A stretch of DNA of 64,000 nt from Ehretia macrophylla (GCA_037974665.1 CM075771.1:25057425-25121424); one strand, 5' to 3'. Numbered from the stretch's first letter, positions 48,062 through 59,560 are shown. The notes: generated from the letters alone by a model not told the origin. Made by a program: numbers and translations.

Positions 48062-48860
48062 GTGATATATTATGAATATAACAAAAATAATTAATGAATA
48101 AAAAAATAAAAAATTAGAACCTATATAAACCCCCACATCTCCCTTTCTATGCCAAATGCGTCCCCCCCCCCCTACCGCGTCACCACCTCCCCACCCTTGC
48201 CATCACACCCGTCAAGCCCCCCTACCCTACCCCACCCCACCCCATCCCACCCCATCTTCCCCTCCCCTCTGCCCCTTGTGGAACCACTGTGAAGCCCTGC
48301 CCCATGTGCCACCCTTCCCCCACCCCCTACTGCCGTTAGATCTGTGGATCTATACCTTTTTTTTTTTTTTTGGAAAGTGAATTTATTTTTGTATAACTGC
48401 TTGAGAATTTTTTGCTTGATGTTGGATATATTGCAATGTTTGTGTTGTATATATACAGAGTTTTTCAGATCCGTTGCAATAGTGATTGGATTTTTTGGTT
48501 GCAACGTTCATTAGATCCGTTGCAACAATATTATTTTTTTTGAAACGTTCATCAAATTTTTTTTTTTCAAATGTTGTCAGATCGTCAGATCCGACAATGT
48601 TGAATCTGACGATCTGACACCTCAGGTCCAACCCAACATGGAGACCCATTTGTTTTCTTGTTGAGTCTCTATTTTGGATCTCCGTTTTTGTTGAAGAAAA
48701 TTTAGATGGGGCTCTATTTTTACACAAAGTCTCTAAATTTTTTTTAAAAACTATTTTTTGGGTCTCTATTTTTGCCATTGGTGTTGAAATTTTATTGCCA
48801 AAGTCTCTAAAAATGACAATCATTGCACTTTACTCATACCATTGGAGATACCCTAAATAC
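48062..48860. other. C-rich tract, hairpin and decayed MITE sequence right of the gypsy element
   Basis: A C-rich tract (48,160-48,275) includes an 11-C run (48,162-48,172) and repeated CCCCA words. A perfect 15-nt inverted repeat (GTCAGATCGTCAGAT at 48,576-48,590, complement at 48,604-48,618) has a 13-nt loop. The stretch 48,640-48,853 has GAGTCTCTATTTTGG-type words of the foldback family and ends in the CCATTGGAGATACCC terminus. Confidence 0.55.
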
Positions 48861-50640
48861 ATTAAAAACTTCCTCTCCAAGGGCGAATTGTGGGTGAGGG
48901 GTTCTCGAAAATTTTCAGTCAGTTCAAATTGGGTTAATCTTTTACATATTGGTAAAATTTATAAATTTATATATTTAGGTTACACAAATTATATGAGGCG
49001 TTATGAGGATTTCAATTCTCACGATTGCACAGAATTTCACATGGTATTTTAAAATATTATTAAAAAACATCAATATATTTTATTTAAAAATTCGTATAGT
49101 CCCCCACAATATCGTGAATTTTAGGTCTAACTCCTACTTAATCTCCACTAGTTATATATTTTAGATCCGCCCATAGTATTATCACAAAATTAACTCATAA
49201 AATAAAAATAAAAATTGGTGGTTGTTTTACAGGGAATAAATTTATTTTGTCTTGAATTTGGTATCTTTAAAAGGGGTTTGTCATGAGTTTGACTACTAAA
49301 TTATTTAGCAGGGTATTTTTACAGTTTAAGTGTTTCTATATCAATTATTCAAATTTTGAAAAGTATGATATAATGGGAAAAAAACCCTTTATAAAAGCAT
49401 TAGGCAAACATATGTGTTGACTAAATCATCAACTTTTGGACTAACACACAAGCCTAAGGCAGTACTATCATAGTAGATCCCCCAAATGGTCTTCTAGTCC
49501 AACTAGAAAATGATAAAAACGGTGAAATATTCTCTAAAATAATTTTAGAGTAATGAAAGGCAACCTACTTTACCATTTCTATACAAACCTCAGCTAGACC
49601 TCCTTTCAATACAAAATGTATGAAAGCATTCGGCTAACCTAAGTACTTATTGCAACTGTAACCACGGTCACAAACCAAATAAAGGAATTTCCTGGTTCGA
49701 TCCACTGGAAACTGGATCATGGCCCGTGTGTGCTTAATTTCTTTTTATGTGATGAAACTACCTCACCTTCGTTGTCAGAAAACTAGGCCATGATCCACGA
49801 ATCCTGGGCGTGAGGCGGCCCATGACTGTATAATCAGGCCCCACGAATTAGTGGCCCGAAATTAGTAAGTACCAGGCTCCCCGTGGGTCGAACCTTGTGA
49901 TTCTTTTTCTTTTTTTTGAGAAAATTTTACAAATAATTTCTATTGTTTATCCAAAATTTCAAATTCATCTTTATTATTCAAAATTAAGCAATTTAATTCC
50001 TATTATTTGTATATAAAATTTAAATTAGCCCTCAGTATTTAAAATTCAACCGATCTTAATTTTGTTTCTAACTTTTAGGGCGTCTTCTAATGCCAAGAAT
50101 GTAAGATCATCTAATGCCAGAGGGGCACATTCATTCAAAAGATTCTTAAAGCTTCAAATTTGTTTGGCTAATGTATGCTTTCAAATTCTTTCAAGTCCCC
50201 GGGTTTTTAAATTAATTGTGACTTCGACTCATTATGTGAAATGGTCAGATTCTAGAACTTTTAGTGGTATGAAATTGCAACTAAGCTCAATAGCATAGGG
50301 AAAAAATTATATCCGGCAAGTTAGATGTTTGGTAAAGAGGAGAGGATAGGCCCTACATATATATAAGATCTATCTGTGTGAATACTGAATATCAAATTTT
50401 GTTGAACACGAATATTATTTATGTGGAGCTTACTTATATAAATACCGAACATCTAATTTTATTGAACGCAAGTTTTTTTCTAGTGCAATTTTCGATGGTT
50501 CTACACTGTAGATTCTTGCTCTTGATATGATGCTTCTTTTGTTGAGAAATCTAAGTGAGAAACTCAATGGTCCACTCTCCGTGTATGGACCATTTAACAG
50601 CTAGCAAAATGTTATTAATGTTGTGGGGATGTCCTTAGCC
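48860..50640. other. Intergenic stretch with possible SINE and MITE traces
   Basis: No coding gene is recognised. GGTTCGATCC (49,703-49,712) and GGGTCGAACC (49,886-49,895) resemble pol III B boxes, but no clear A box was found. At 49,930-50,080 there are decayed TTTCTATTGTTTATCC and TTTAATTCCTATTATTTG words of the 29.1-kb MITE type. Confidence 0.4.
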
Positions 50641-51103
50641 CCCAATTTGGATTGTACATGGGAAAGGAAAGGAAAGGAAAGTAAGGTAGAGAAGGAAAAA
50701 TTAAAAAAATGAAAGGAAAATAAATTTTTTGTTTGGATTGCAAAAAAATAATAAGGAAAAGGAAATTAAAGAAATTTACAATTTGTTTTTGGATTGGAGA
50801 AGTAAAGGAAAGAAAATGATAATTTTTGATGAAAAATTATCTTATTATCTTTCTTATAAGATAGTCATACAAAGAATTAAGGATAAATTAGTATTTTTAT
50901 TCATTTTCCTTTCATTTCCTTTCATTTTATTACAAATTGGAAGGATTGTAAAACCCTTCTCATTAAAGGAAATTAAGGGATTTTGAAATCTCTCCAAATT
51001 CTTTATTAAATCTGAAAATGCAATCCAAACAGGGAGAGAGATTTCCTAATCCCTCCCCTTCTTTTACTTTCCTTTTAAAAAAAGCAATCCAAACAAACTG
51101 TAA
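50636..51103. mobile_element. Foldback MITE (TTTGGATTG...CAATCCAAA type)
   Basis: The left end CCCCCAATTTGGATTGTACA with repeated GGAAAGGAAAGG is mirrored at the right by CTTTACTTTCCTTTTAAAAA-type sequence and GCAATCCAAACAAACTG. Inner GTTTGGATTGCAAAAAAATA and GAAAATGCAATCCAAACAGG also pair. It belongs to the same broad type as 25,689-26,629. Confidence 0.6.
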
Positions 51104-51104
51104 A

Positions 51105-52250
51105 AGAATGAAAGATTTATGTGGTGAAATGTCTCAGAGGAAGACACCATGTGAAAAATGCAGCTGAAACCTAAGAAGAATCATCTAAATGTAGGAGAAG
51201 ATTGGTTAAAAGACAATGGTAGGTGTCGGTTTGGTCGTGCCATTATTGTGATGCAGTGATTTATTGTTTGTCGTACGACTAACAGTGAGAGTAGGAGGGT
51301 TCATATTCAATTAATTTAGATTGATATTAATCATTTTATATGAGAATGAGTCTCACATTTATTTAACTTGATAGTTGTTGCGTGAAGTCCGTAGTAGTAA
51401 TGGGACTAAAAAAAAGTATATAGAAAAGATAATTCTTTTATATTATTTTTATTGGATTAATTTGAGGATCATAACGGCACAAGTTTAAATCAAATAAATT
51501 TATCTATACACCTTGCCACCTCATATCCACCTCGCCCCTGTTCCTTTAGGCTCTACCCTTTCACACTCAGTTTGGCCTCGTCACTTTCACTCTCATCCCT
51601 CAATCCAAACCTATTTAATTGTTATTCCTAAATAAATTTTTAAAAAGTAAATAATTACACGTCTCTAATACACTGCATCCCATTATTTCACACTTTACTA
51701 GAACGTAATAACTATTCATATCTATTGCATTTGAACTCGCTTTCTTTCAAGTCCAAAATCGTCTTTGAAAAGAGAAATGTTAGTTAAATTCTTTATCTTT
51801 TTATCACTTACTTGCTTGTCTACTATCTTTTTAGAGAGTATTTTTATCGTACTAGATAATTAACATATATTTTTTGGTATCTTGATACTAAATAAGATTT
51901 CAATCCAATGCTTCAATGGCGTCGCATTAAACAAAATTTAAGATATTTATATACCATCTTCAAGAGAGACATAATTTTGTTAAATACATAATCTTCCTGC
52001 TAGTATAGCTTTCCTAATCCGAAAGATAGAAAAGAGCAAACAAAGGAAAGTAGCAAAAGCAGAGAAAAAAATAGAGTAAAAATCAAAATAAAAAGTAGAA
52101 CGACGTCGTTGGAGGCAACCCACTTCGAAAGTATCGTTTCACACGTGGTCTAATCAAATTGAACAACCCTATCCAGAACCCCAAAAACAAAAAAGAAAAA
52201 AAAAAAAAGAAAAATCGAACACGGAATTTTATAAGAGAGAAGGAAACCAA
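51105..52250. other. Upstream flank of the NF-YB gene, no gene recognised
   Basis: AT-rich sequence without coding support. It probably holds distal promoter sequence of the NF-YB gene. Confidence 0.4.
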
Positions 52251-52254
52251 CGGT

Positions 52255-52606
52255 GTTGATAAAGCAGAAGGCAGCCCCATTCTCACATCTCAGTCGTCAT
52301 CTCCCTCCCCTCTTCTCCAGCGTCCGATCTCCCCTCTCCCTTCTCTCTCTCCTCTCCTCCATTCTCCATCTCACACCAACACAAACATATATATATTCAT
52401 ATATATTCCCCCTTCCCAATCCTCAGGTCAATTTTAAATTATAACACTTTCACCACTTCCATTTCTCTCTCTACTTTCTCTCTCTACCTATACATACACA
52501 CACATCTCTCTCTCTCTCTATATATATATTTATGTGTGATTTTGTTTCTTATGGAGTGCTTAGGGTTTGATTTTTGTTTATTTTGGTGTGCAGTTAGGGT
52601 TTTGAA
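52255..52606 (+). promoter_or_regulatory. NF-YB leader with probable 5'-UTR intron
   Basis: A CT-rich leader (52,290-52,370) runs to CCTCAG|GTCAAT (donor at 52,426) and an acceptor GTGTGCAG ends at 52,593, 13 bp before the ATG. This predicts a short 5'-UTR intron of about 168 bp. TTAGGGTTT words (telo-box complement) lie at 52,559 and 52,594. The site of transcription start is not resolved. Confidence 0.5.
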
Positions 52607-53272
52607 ATGGCGGATGGTGGGGCGCAACCGGCCAGTCCAGGTGGCGGCGGGAGCCACGAGAGCGGCGGCGACCAGAGTCCGAGGTCGTCGAATGTTCGAG
52701 AACAGGATAGGTTCCTTCCGATCGCGAACATCAGTCGGATCATGAAGAAGGCTCTTCCGGCTAACGGAAAGATTGCTAAGGATGCTAAGGAGACTGTTCA
52801 GGAGTGTGTTTCCGAGTTCATCAGCTTCATTACTAGCGAGTATGTATTTTTCTCGTGCGTATATACATATATAACACGTTATTTACGCGTGTATAATACT
52901 TACATACATATATCCATATCTGTTTCTTTGTGTATATGCGGATGTACATACATATATATCTGTTTTTTTGCTGTATATATGAACATAAATTCATGTTGTT
53001 TATGCGTTTATACACACACAAATCTATTTGTATCCATTTCTTTGTATAGTGAATATATATATCAGCATAATTAATCTGAGTTATGGATTTTTTTTCCCTT
53101 TCTTTTTCGTTCAAATTAGCCATTTTTGGTCTTTATGTAAGTTTTTTACTTTCTATTTTGCTTAAGATTGTATAACATCCAGATTGGAGTTGTCAGATTG
53201 AACTAGAAGTCAATTCCTTCTCATCATCGCCAGCATATATAGTTGTCGATGTATGTACCTGTGTGCATATAT

Positions 53273-53312
<40 letters not shown>

Positions 53313-55187
53313 CGTGTGTGTGTGTGTATCACAACCATGGATACACAACGTATTTTGTCCTTTATGTGTGTATATGCACATATATTTGTTTGTCTCTCTG
53401 TATCTATGTATGTATGTACGTATTGTTTCTGCACTTGGTTTTTGCATACTGTGTTCTGAAAAATGGAGGAAGTATTTAGGCTACAGTGATTTATGGAAGA
53501 TTCTCTTTGGAGTCGTTCTCCTTTTTACCTTTTTGAATGCATTTGTATATATATGTGTGTTTGTGTGTGTGTGTGTGTGTGCGTGTGTGCGTGTTGTTGT
53601 GTTTATTCTTTACGCACTTGGTTTTTGCATACTGTATTCCAAAAAGTGGAGTAAAGTGTTCAGGCACAGTAATTTAAGGAAGATTCTGATTGGTGTTATT
53701 GTTGCCTTTACCTTTCTTAATGTGTTTGTGTGTATCGATATTGAGTTATGTTTTGACCATGGACTATGTTTAATTTTAATGGTGAGGTTCATTGAATCTT
53801 TATCTTTTTGAACGTCTTTGATATAAATGCATAGCTAGTAACTGAAAGTGTCTTGCACATTGAATTTGTATAGGGCTAGTGATAAATGCCAGAGGGAAAA
53901 GAGAAAGACCATTAATGGAGATGATTTGCTGTGGGCAATGGCAACTCTAGGATTTGAAGACTATATTGATCCACTCAAGCTTTACTTGGCTAGATACAGA
54001 GAGGTAAACGTAACTATTCTTTCGCTTAGTGTTATCTCAATGTGTTTCAACTTTGGACCAGTTTTTATTTAGGTCATCCTGTTTTCGTTCTTCCACAATT
54101 ATTTCTTTGAACACTGACTGACAAATTATATTGTTGACTTGTGGTGATTTGATTACATGGGCTACTGCAGATGGAGGTATGTGCATGTGTATTATGTGAT
54201 CTCTTTAGATTAGCGTTTATCTTTTCTCCATGAGAAAATAACTAATGCAATTTGTTAGGGTGATGCGAAGGGTTCTGCGAAGGCTGCTGATGGACCTGCC
54301 AGAAAAGATGGAATGCAGCCTAGCTCTAGTTCACAGGCAATCTATTTCTTATTCACTCACGCTATTCGTGTTTCCCTTTGCTTTTGTGTGAATTTTTTTT
54401 TTCTTTTATGTCCTTTTTTCCATTTTTCTAGTGGGAAGGTAGGGTTGCTTACGGTTCAAAATGATTGATATTTTGACATAATCCTTTACCACTATTACAG
54501 CTTGCTCATCAGGGTTCCTTTTCTCAAGGCATAAGTTATGGAAATTCTCAGGTACTCTCTCTCTCTCTCTTCCCATGATTTGCAAGGTTATCCTATGACA
54601 ATGGCATTGACATAACTATTACTTGACTTCTTGATAGGTTTGGATTACTTAATATTGATGCTTGAAATGCAGTTTATGCTAGCTCTATTCACGTGTCTTT
54701 GGAAAAGCTCATTCTTTAACATCCTTTTCTGTCAGAATGTTAATTTTGCCTATTTTCCATGTGTGTGCCACAAAAACACTCTTTTTGAAGACACAATTTC
54801 TAAAACTACATTTTATTTAACTTTCTAATTTACGGTGCTAATTAATTGGTGAATACGCCTGCGAATTAAAAATTGAGAATTTGTGTTTAATCATGGCACT
54901 TTTATGTGCTTATTTGAAGTATTCCTTTATATTGCTTTATTAGTTTGCCTCATATCTACCATTGCTAATAGTAGTCTAGTGTTAATTGTGTATTCTGTAG
55001 CAATATGAAGAGGTAGATCTACCAGAGTTTGTGTGTTAGATGACAATCAGCAATGTACTTTAAACTCTGCTGTTTTTCCAACTGTGCTTAGATGACGGAT
55101 TTCTTAGTGGCTAATACTTGTACCATCTGTCTGAATTTCCCGGCACAGGCTCAACATATGATGGTTCCCATGCAAGGCACAGAGTGA
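52607..55187 (+). CDS. NFYB: Nuclear factor Y subunit B (NF-YB8/10 type)
   Basis: Six coding exons: 52,607-52,839; 53,874-54,003; 54,171-54,176; 54,259-54,336; 54,501-54,551; 55,149-55,187; total 178 residues. The protein is the histone-fold B subunit of the CCAAT-binding NF-Y trimer in the nucleus, pairing with NF-YC and then NF-YA. A glycine/serine-rich N-terminus (1-30) precedes the histone-fold domain (about 31-121: [69 protein letters not shown]). The tail ([25 protein letters not shown]) is that of the NF-YB8/NF-YB10 branch, and the domain is non-LEC1 type. Exon 3 is only 6 nt (Met-Glu), needed to give RYRE-ME-GDAKGS as in relatives. Intron 4 appears to use a GC donor (CAG|GCAATC). No lesion is seen. 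Confidence 0.92.
53275..53328. repeat. (TA)n-(TG)n microsatellite in NF-YB intron 1
   Basis: An uninterrupted TA run (53,275-53,309) passes into TG repeats (53,310-53,328). A second TG-rich tract is at about 53,555-53,595. Confidence 0.9.
53431..53740 (+). repeat. Tandem duplication inside NF-YB intron 1 (183-bp period)
   Basis: GCACTTGGTTTTTGCATACT starts both copies (53,431 and 53,614). Parallel words follow: GGAAGATTCTCTTTGGAGT against GGAAGATTCTGATTGGTGT, and CTTTTTGAATGCATTTG against CTTTCTTAATGTGTTTG. The copies are about 75-80% identical over about 125 bp. Confidence 0.75.
54171..54176 (+). other. 6-nt microexon (Met-Glu) of the NF-YB gene
   Basis: GCTACTGCAG|ATGGAG|GTATGT places six bases between strong splice sites. 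Both flanking exons end and begin in phase 0, and the related proteins carry Met-Glu between the histone fold and GD.KGS. Skipping it would delete two residues without a frame change. Confidence 0.75.
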
Positions 55188-56430
55188 AACATTCTCTAAG
55201 CTGGTTGTAGTTGAAGTTCATGAAACATTCTATATATATACTCCTGCTGTAAGCTCTGTAACATTCTGATTTGTTTTAGCATTTCGTGTTTCAGAGCTGT
55301 ATTTGGGTAAAGTTTGTATATCTAGGTCTATTCGGAGTAGGTTTGACTATTGTGAGTACGTGAACCTTCGTTGTTTGGCTAGTTGTTACTTGTTCTTTGT
55401 CGAGGGAAACAAGCTCTTTTTAAAGCGGTTATTCTCCAATTCTTTCTTTTACTGTACATTCTGTCCTCGTTACTTTACCATTTAAGCTTTTGATGTGCCA
55501 GCCCTCAGAAGAGGTTTAGATGCTTGACTAGAACCTTCTTTCTCCCCCCTACCCTAAATATTATGACACTACGTGAACCTTTGTTGTTTGGCTACGTCGT
55601 TCGCAGGTAAAACACCATCATACGTTGTAGTTATTCATTTTAGTAAAGATTAGAGGACCTTTTTATTGTGATATCATCTCAGTTGGGAGAAGATTACTAG
55701 GCACAGACAGTATATGTAAAAGATGCGATTAGAAAACATTTTGTAGTTTGAGGATTAGTGACTTGCTGATTTCAAGCCAGTGACAGGAGGAGAGTACTGA
55801 GATAACTGGGGTAGTAATGGAGGTTTAGTGTTGGAGCAAGGTAATTTACGCAAAGGCTATGATTTTTCTTCATCTCGGTATTATTAGTAGTGTAATTTCG
55901 TTGGAGTTGGTGCCAATAGATCTTGTGTCTGATTAATTTGGATCACGCCTCCTTTAAATAGGATCATGTATTTCGGAGTATGACAATCATGAAATTGCTC
56001 TAGAGTCCAGTTGTTTTCGGCCTAAAATTAATTGGCCACCAGTTAATGGACGTTGCTATCCACTTTTTCAACTTGCTGGCCCAAGTCAAAACATGTACGA
56101 TGGATATTCACATGAGGGAGTCCTGAAATGGCCTGATGGGTGGTCTCAATCTCAACCAAAGAGATTTTGCAAACTTGAGGATCACCTAGTGCAGAATGGG
56201 CAATTGAGTTCCAAATTACTAGAAATTTGAAAAGCAGATTTCCTTGTAGGAAAAAACTCACAAACGTTTTGAACGGTTGTGGTTATGATATAGTTATGTG
56301 TCATTAATTTATCATCTCGTAGTGTGGACATGTTTTGTTATCGTTTGAAGTGGTAATCGTCATTTGTTGTGTTGTTATTATTATGACGTGTAAATATTGT
56401 TATTACCATTTGCAGTTTGAAAGTTTACCC
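55188..56430 (+). other. NF-YB 3' UTR and flank
   Basis: Non-coding. The NF-YB 3' UTR probably occupies the first few hundred bases. A repeated phrase (GTGAACCTTCGTTGTTTGGCTA at 55,359 and GTGAACCTTTGTTGTTTGGC at 55,573) marks a partial duplication about 213 bp apart. Confidence 0.45.
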
Positions 56431-56433
56431 TTC

Positions 56434-56840
56434 TTTAAAGGTAAATACCTAGTTTGATCTTTTTTCTTTAAGGTTTGTACCATTTTAGTTCTTATTTTTT
56501 AAAATGCACCATTTTAATCTTGTATCTTTACTATTTATTTTAACTTAGTCCTTATCTTTTAAAATGTACCTTTTTAATTTCGTATCTTTACCATTTATTC
56601 AAACTTAATCTTTATCTTTGTCATTATTGTTCAATTAGTCCTTCACCATTTTGAAAGATAATGATTTAGTTGGGACAAATAGTAAAGATACGAGATTAAA
56701 ATAGTATATTTTAAAAGATAAAAATTAAGTTGTGATAAATAGTAAAAATACATGATTAAAATGATACATTTTAAAAAATAAGACTAAAATGATATAAATT
56801 TTAAAAATAAGAGACCAAATTGAATAATTACCCCTTTAAT
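56434..56840. mobile_element. Foldback MITE (TAGTTTGATC...GACCAAATTG type)
   Basis: The left arm GGTAAATACCTAGTTTGATC and ATTTTTTAAAATGCACCATT pairs with the right arm (AATGATACATTTTAAAAAAT...GACCAAATTGAATAATTACC). Internal copies of TAATCTTGTATCTTTACTAT also recur within the left half, so the left arm itself holds a short duplication. Confidence 0.6.
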
Positions 56841-57259
56841 TTTGTCTCAGTGAGTTGAAGACATTAAATATCTTTCCCAAAGCCAGCGTAATCATCAAGT
56901 GTGGATCTACGCATGTTTGCAACTATCTAATGGAAAAAAACGTTAAGTGAATATTCTCATCTTGGATATTTCGAAAAGCTCTCTAGATTTTTGCTATTTT
57001 CAAACAACATTATTAACTTTATAAAGGTGGCACTATCGACAGAGTGGGTTCCAGAAGTAATTTGCTTTTCTTTTTCTCTTTGAGGTGTTACTTATAAGCT
57101 TTTATAGCTAATCTTAGTCCTTTTCAAAGATATATTTCTTGACTTCATTTCCCCTTTTCTTTTCCCTTTCCTTGGCATTTAACATGTCCTTTCTTCTTTA
57201 TACTTATTTTGTTAATTGTTGACCTTTTCCACATATACAATTAAAGGCAGTTATCTAAT

Positions 57260-57651
57260 AGTTGGCCTGATGGGGCTAGCAATCATCTTAGGGATTCGCT
57301 ATTACATATGGACGCGATATCGGTGCTTTGTATTTTTTATAAATAAACTTACACATCTACTAATATCTTAAACTTTTAGTCTAATGATAAGCGTTTGATC
57401 CTAACAATTAGTATCAAAGCGAGATTATATGTTCAAATATCTCGGGTGTTGCTTGGGGTGGGGGGAGATTGTTGGCTTTATGGGGGGTCAACGGTCATCC
57501 TATGGATAGTGGGTGTGGTCTCGATGCTTGACAATCCATCTTGTCGGTATGTCTTGTGTGCACTGTGAAACTCCTCAAGGCTATCCACAACACACATAGA
57601 TGCGGGGTCTTTGCAGCTAATGAAGAAATAAAATTGCGCTTGATTTTAACA
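57260..57651 (+). mobile_element. TRIM: terminal-repeat retrotransposon in miniature (392 bp)
   Basis: Two diverged terminal repeats, 57,260-57,406 (147 bp) and 57,470-57,651 (182 bp), share their starts (GTTGGCCTGATGGGG against GTTGGCTTTATGGGG, then TCATCTTAGGGATT against TCATCCTATGGATA) and their ends (CTAATGATAAGCGTTTGATC against CTAATGAAG...GCGCTTGAT, then AACA). After the left repeat comes TTAGTATCAAAGCGAG, a tRNA-Met-type primer site; before the right one, GGGGTGGGGGGAGA, a polypurine tract. The interior is only 63 bp and codes for nothing. Flanks CTAAT and CTAAC look like a target duplication. It is an old, non-autonomous fossil. Confidence 0.75.
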
Positions 57652-57654
57652 CTA

Positions 57655-59560
57655 ACTTTTTTTCTTAATATTCTTCCAATCACTGATATATCATCTCTGT
57701 GGATCAAAATTATAGATTGTGTCAACTCTGAGATTCCTCTAAATTTTGTTGTGAGTTGGACAAAGATAAATTGTGGATCAAATAGATTTGAGTTCAAGTG
57801 AAATGATTTTCGGGCGTATTTTATCTATACCGTAAAATGTTTACACAATAATTTAAGTGGATGTCGCATCGGAATAGGCAACATTTTTCTTCCTTGATTG
57901 ATGTTAAGTTGTTTATTTTTCCTGTTAGAATGACAATTCTTGACGTTAGATCGAATTATTTTCGATCTATCAAAGAGTTCCAGACAAGTATTTTGACTGT
58001 TGAAAGTGGGAATTAAAATCCTTCTGTATATTCTCTCGCTCAAAATTATATCAATACGAAACATCGTTGAGAAAAAGCTAAGCAAAAATAAAGAGGTTCT
58101 TCGTGGAACATGTTTGGGGTAGACTGATCAACAAAATCTGCAACCCCAATCCTTAATTCTATATTGTTTTTGAATTAATAGAAGTAAAAATGATAATTAT
58201 TTTTTGTTATGGCAAACCAATTAAAATCATCTCTAAAACCACACACGAATATGCATATTTTAGAACATCGGGGTGTAAAATATAATGAGATGTAAAGTAT
58301 ATTTCCTCGTATTTGCTGACTAATAATGATGCAACAAGTTAATACTTCCTTTATCTATTTTCATATATATATATTTTAGAGTATTTTGAATTAACTCTCT
58401 AAACTAGTCAAATAAGAACTCGGAAGTTAAGTTTTATTTGAATTAGTTGATAACTAATTAATGACTTTGATTGATAGTTTTATGTAAATAATAGGTAGAA
58501 AAACAGTAAAAACTTTGTACCGTCAATAGTGCAGTACGAATAAATGCGAGAATATTTATTTCTACAAACTTAAATCAAGATTTAATTATATAGAAATTAT
58601 AAATCTTTTGCCCATGAATTTAATGAATGACTTACCTTTATCAATATTATGAATAACAATATCAAAACTATTGAATCAATTCATAGTCAAGAATTAAAAA
58701 GTATAACATAGGGAGCTTGGCTATCCATGTCTAGAATCCAAACTTGGATTCCTCACCCCCATTCAAAATTTCTTTATCTATCAGTCTTATTATTATTATT
58801 ATTTTTTCCTCTCTATAACCTACCTTGCCATGATATCCATGATTCATCATGGAAAATGGACTTTTGACAGCTAGTTGGTATCGACAATAGGCTCATTCCA
58901 ACCATACGTACATCTACGACATTGAGTTAATGATTGATAAATTCAATTTTTAAAACAAGAAATTTTAATCCTAAAATAATAATATTAACGATTTAACGTT
59001 CATTTAAATATCGTTACTAAAGCGATAAGTAAAACAAGAAAAAAAGTAGGCATGGAAGTCAAATAAATGTTATTATAATTCACCAACTTTGAGCATTAAC
59101 AAGTTTTTGCTGACATTTATTGACAAATATTTTAGCCATCATCCAAAATTGCTTTGCTAATCAGAAAGATAACAACAATATTAAACTCCTCATAACCAAT
59201 ATATACCAACATCAAAATTCCCGAAACTCCAAAGGAAAAGTCGATTCGTAAGCCGTCCCCATCATTACACGTGTAACAATCTCCAAATATCAAACTAAAG
59301 AACCCACATCAAGTCTGACGATCCCGCATCCCCATGCTAGTAATCCCCTAAGTGAGAACTAGAAGCCTACCTATATACGATTCAATAAACCATCAAACTA
59401 CGTATTTATTTATTTATTCGTATAAAAATTTGTTTCTGTTTCCGTATAAACACCCAAAAAGCCTTCTCTACACGCACATACACACAGACAACATAAACTC
59501 CTATGTATATATACACAAAAATTCAACGAGAAAATAGCATAAAAACGTAAGCGGCACGGA
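57655..59560. other. AT-rich intergenic stretch upstream of the UPL4-like gene
   Basis: No gene is recognised. Contains a short TTA repeat near 58,787-58,803. Confidence 0.45.

Larger units (their letters stand above)
37558..48853. mobile_element. Possible DNA element with TCTCCARTG ends, split by the gypsy insertion
   Basis: The left words CATCTCCAGTAAAGTGTCTA (37,560-37,580) resemble the reverse complement of the right end, ACTCATACCATTGGAGATAC (48,833-48,852). Between them, excluding the gypsy element, lie about 1.67 kb. The gypsy element sits within a repeated AT-rich unit (AATATATTATGAATAYAA) present on both sides (about 38,340-38,430 and 48,062-48,110). The pairing of these two ends is inference. 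Confidence 0.35.

Noticed and set aside
48156-48380. Proline-rich frame over the C-rich tract
   Set aside because: Low-complexity translation of CCCCA repeats, with no start context or conservation evidence.
49640-49900. Possible SINE with B-box-like GGTTCGATCC and GGGTCGAACC
   Set aside because: No A box at the right distance and no tail or target duplication could be identified; kept only as a trace in the intergenic entry.
53263-53811. Long open frame rich in Cys, Tyr and Ile in the NF-YB intron
   Set aside because: It is made from TA/TG microsatellite and T-rich intron sequence and lies between strong splice sites.
57541-57801. Plus-strand frame starting MSVCLVCTVKLLKAIHNTHR
   Set aside because: It begins inside the right LTR of the TRIM and resembles no family.
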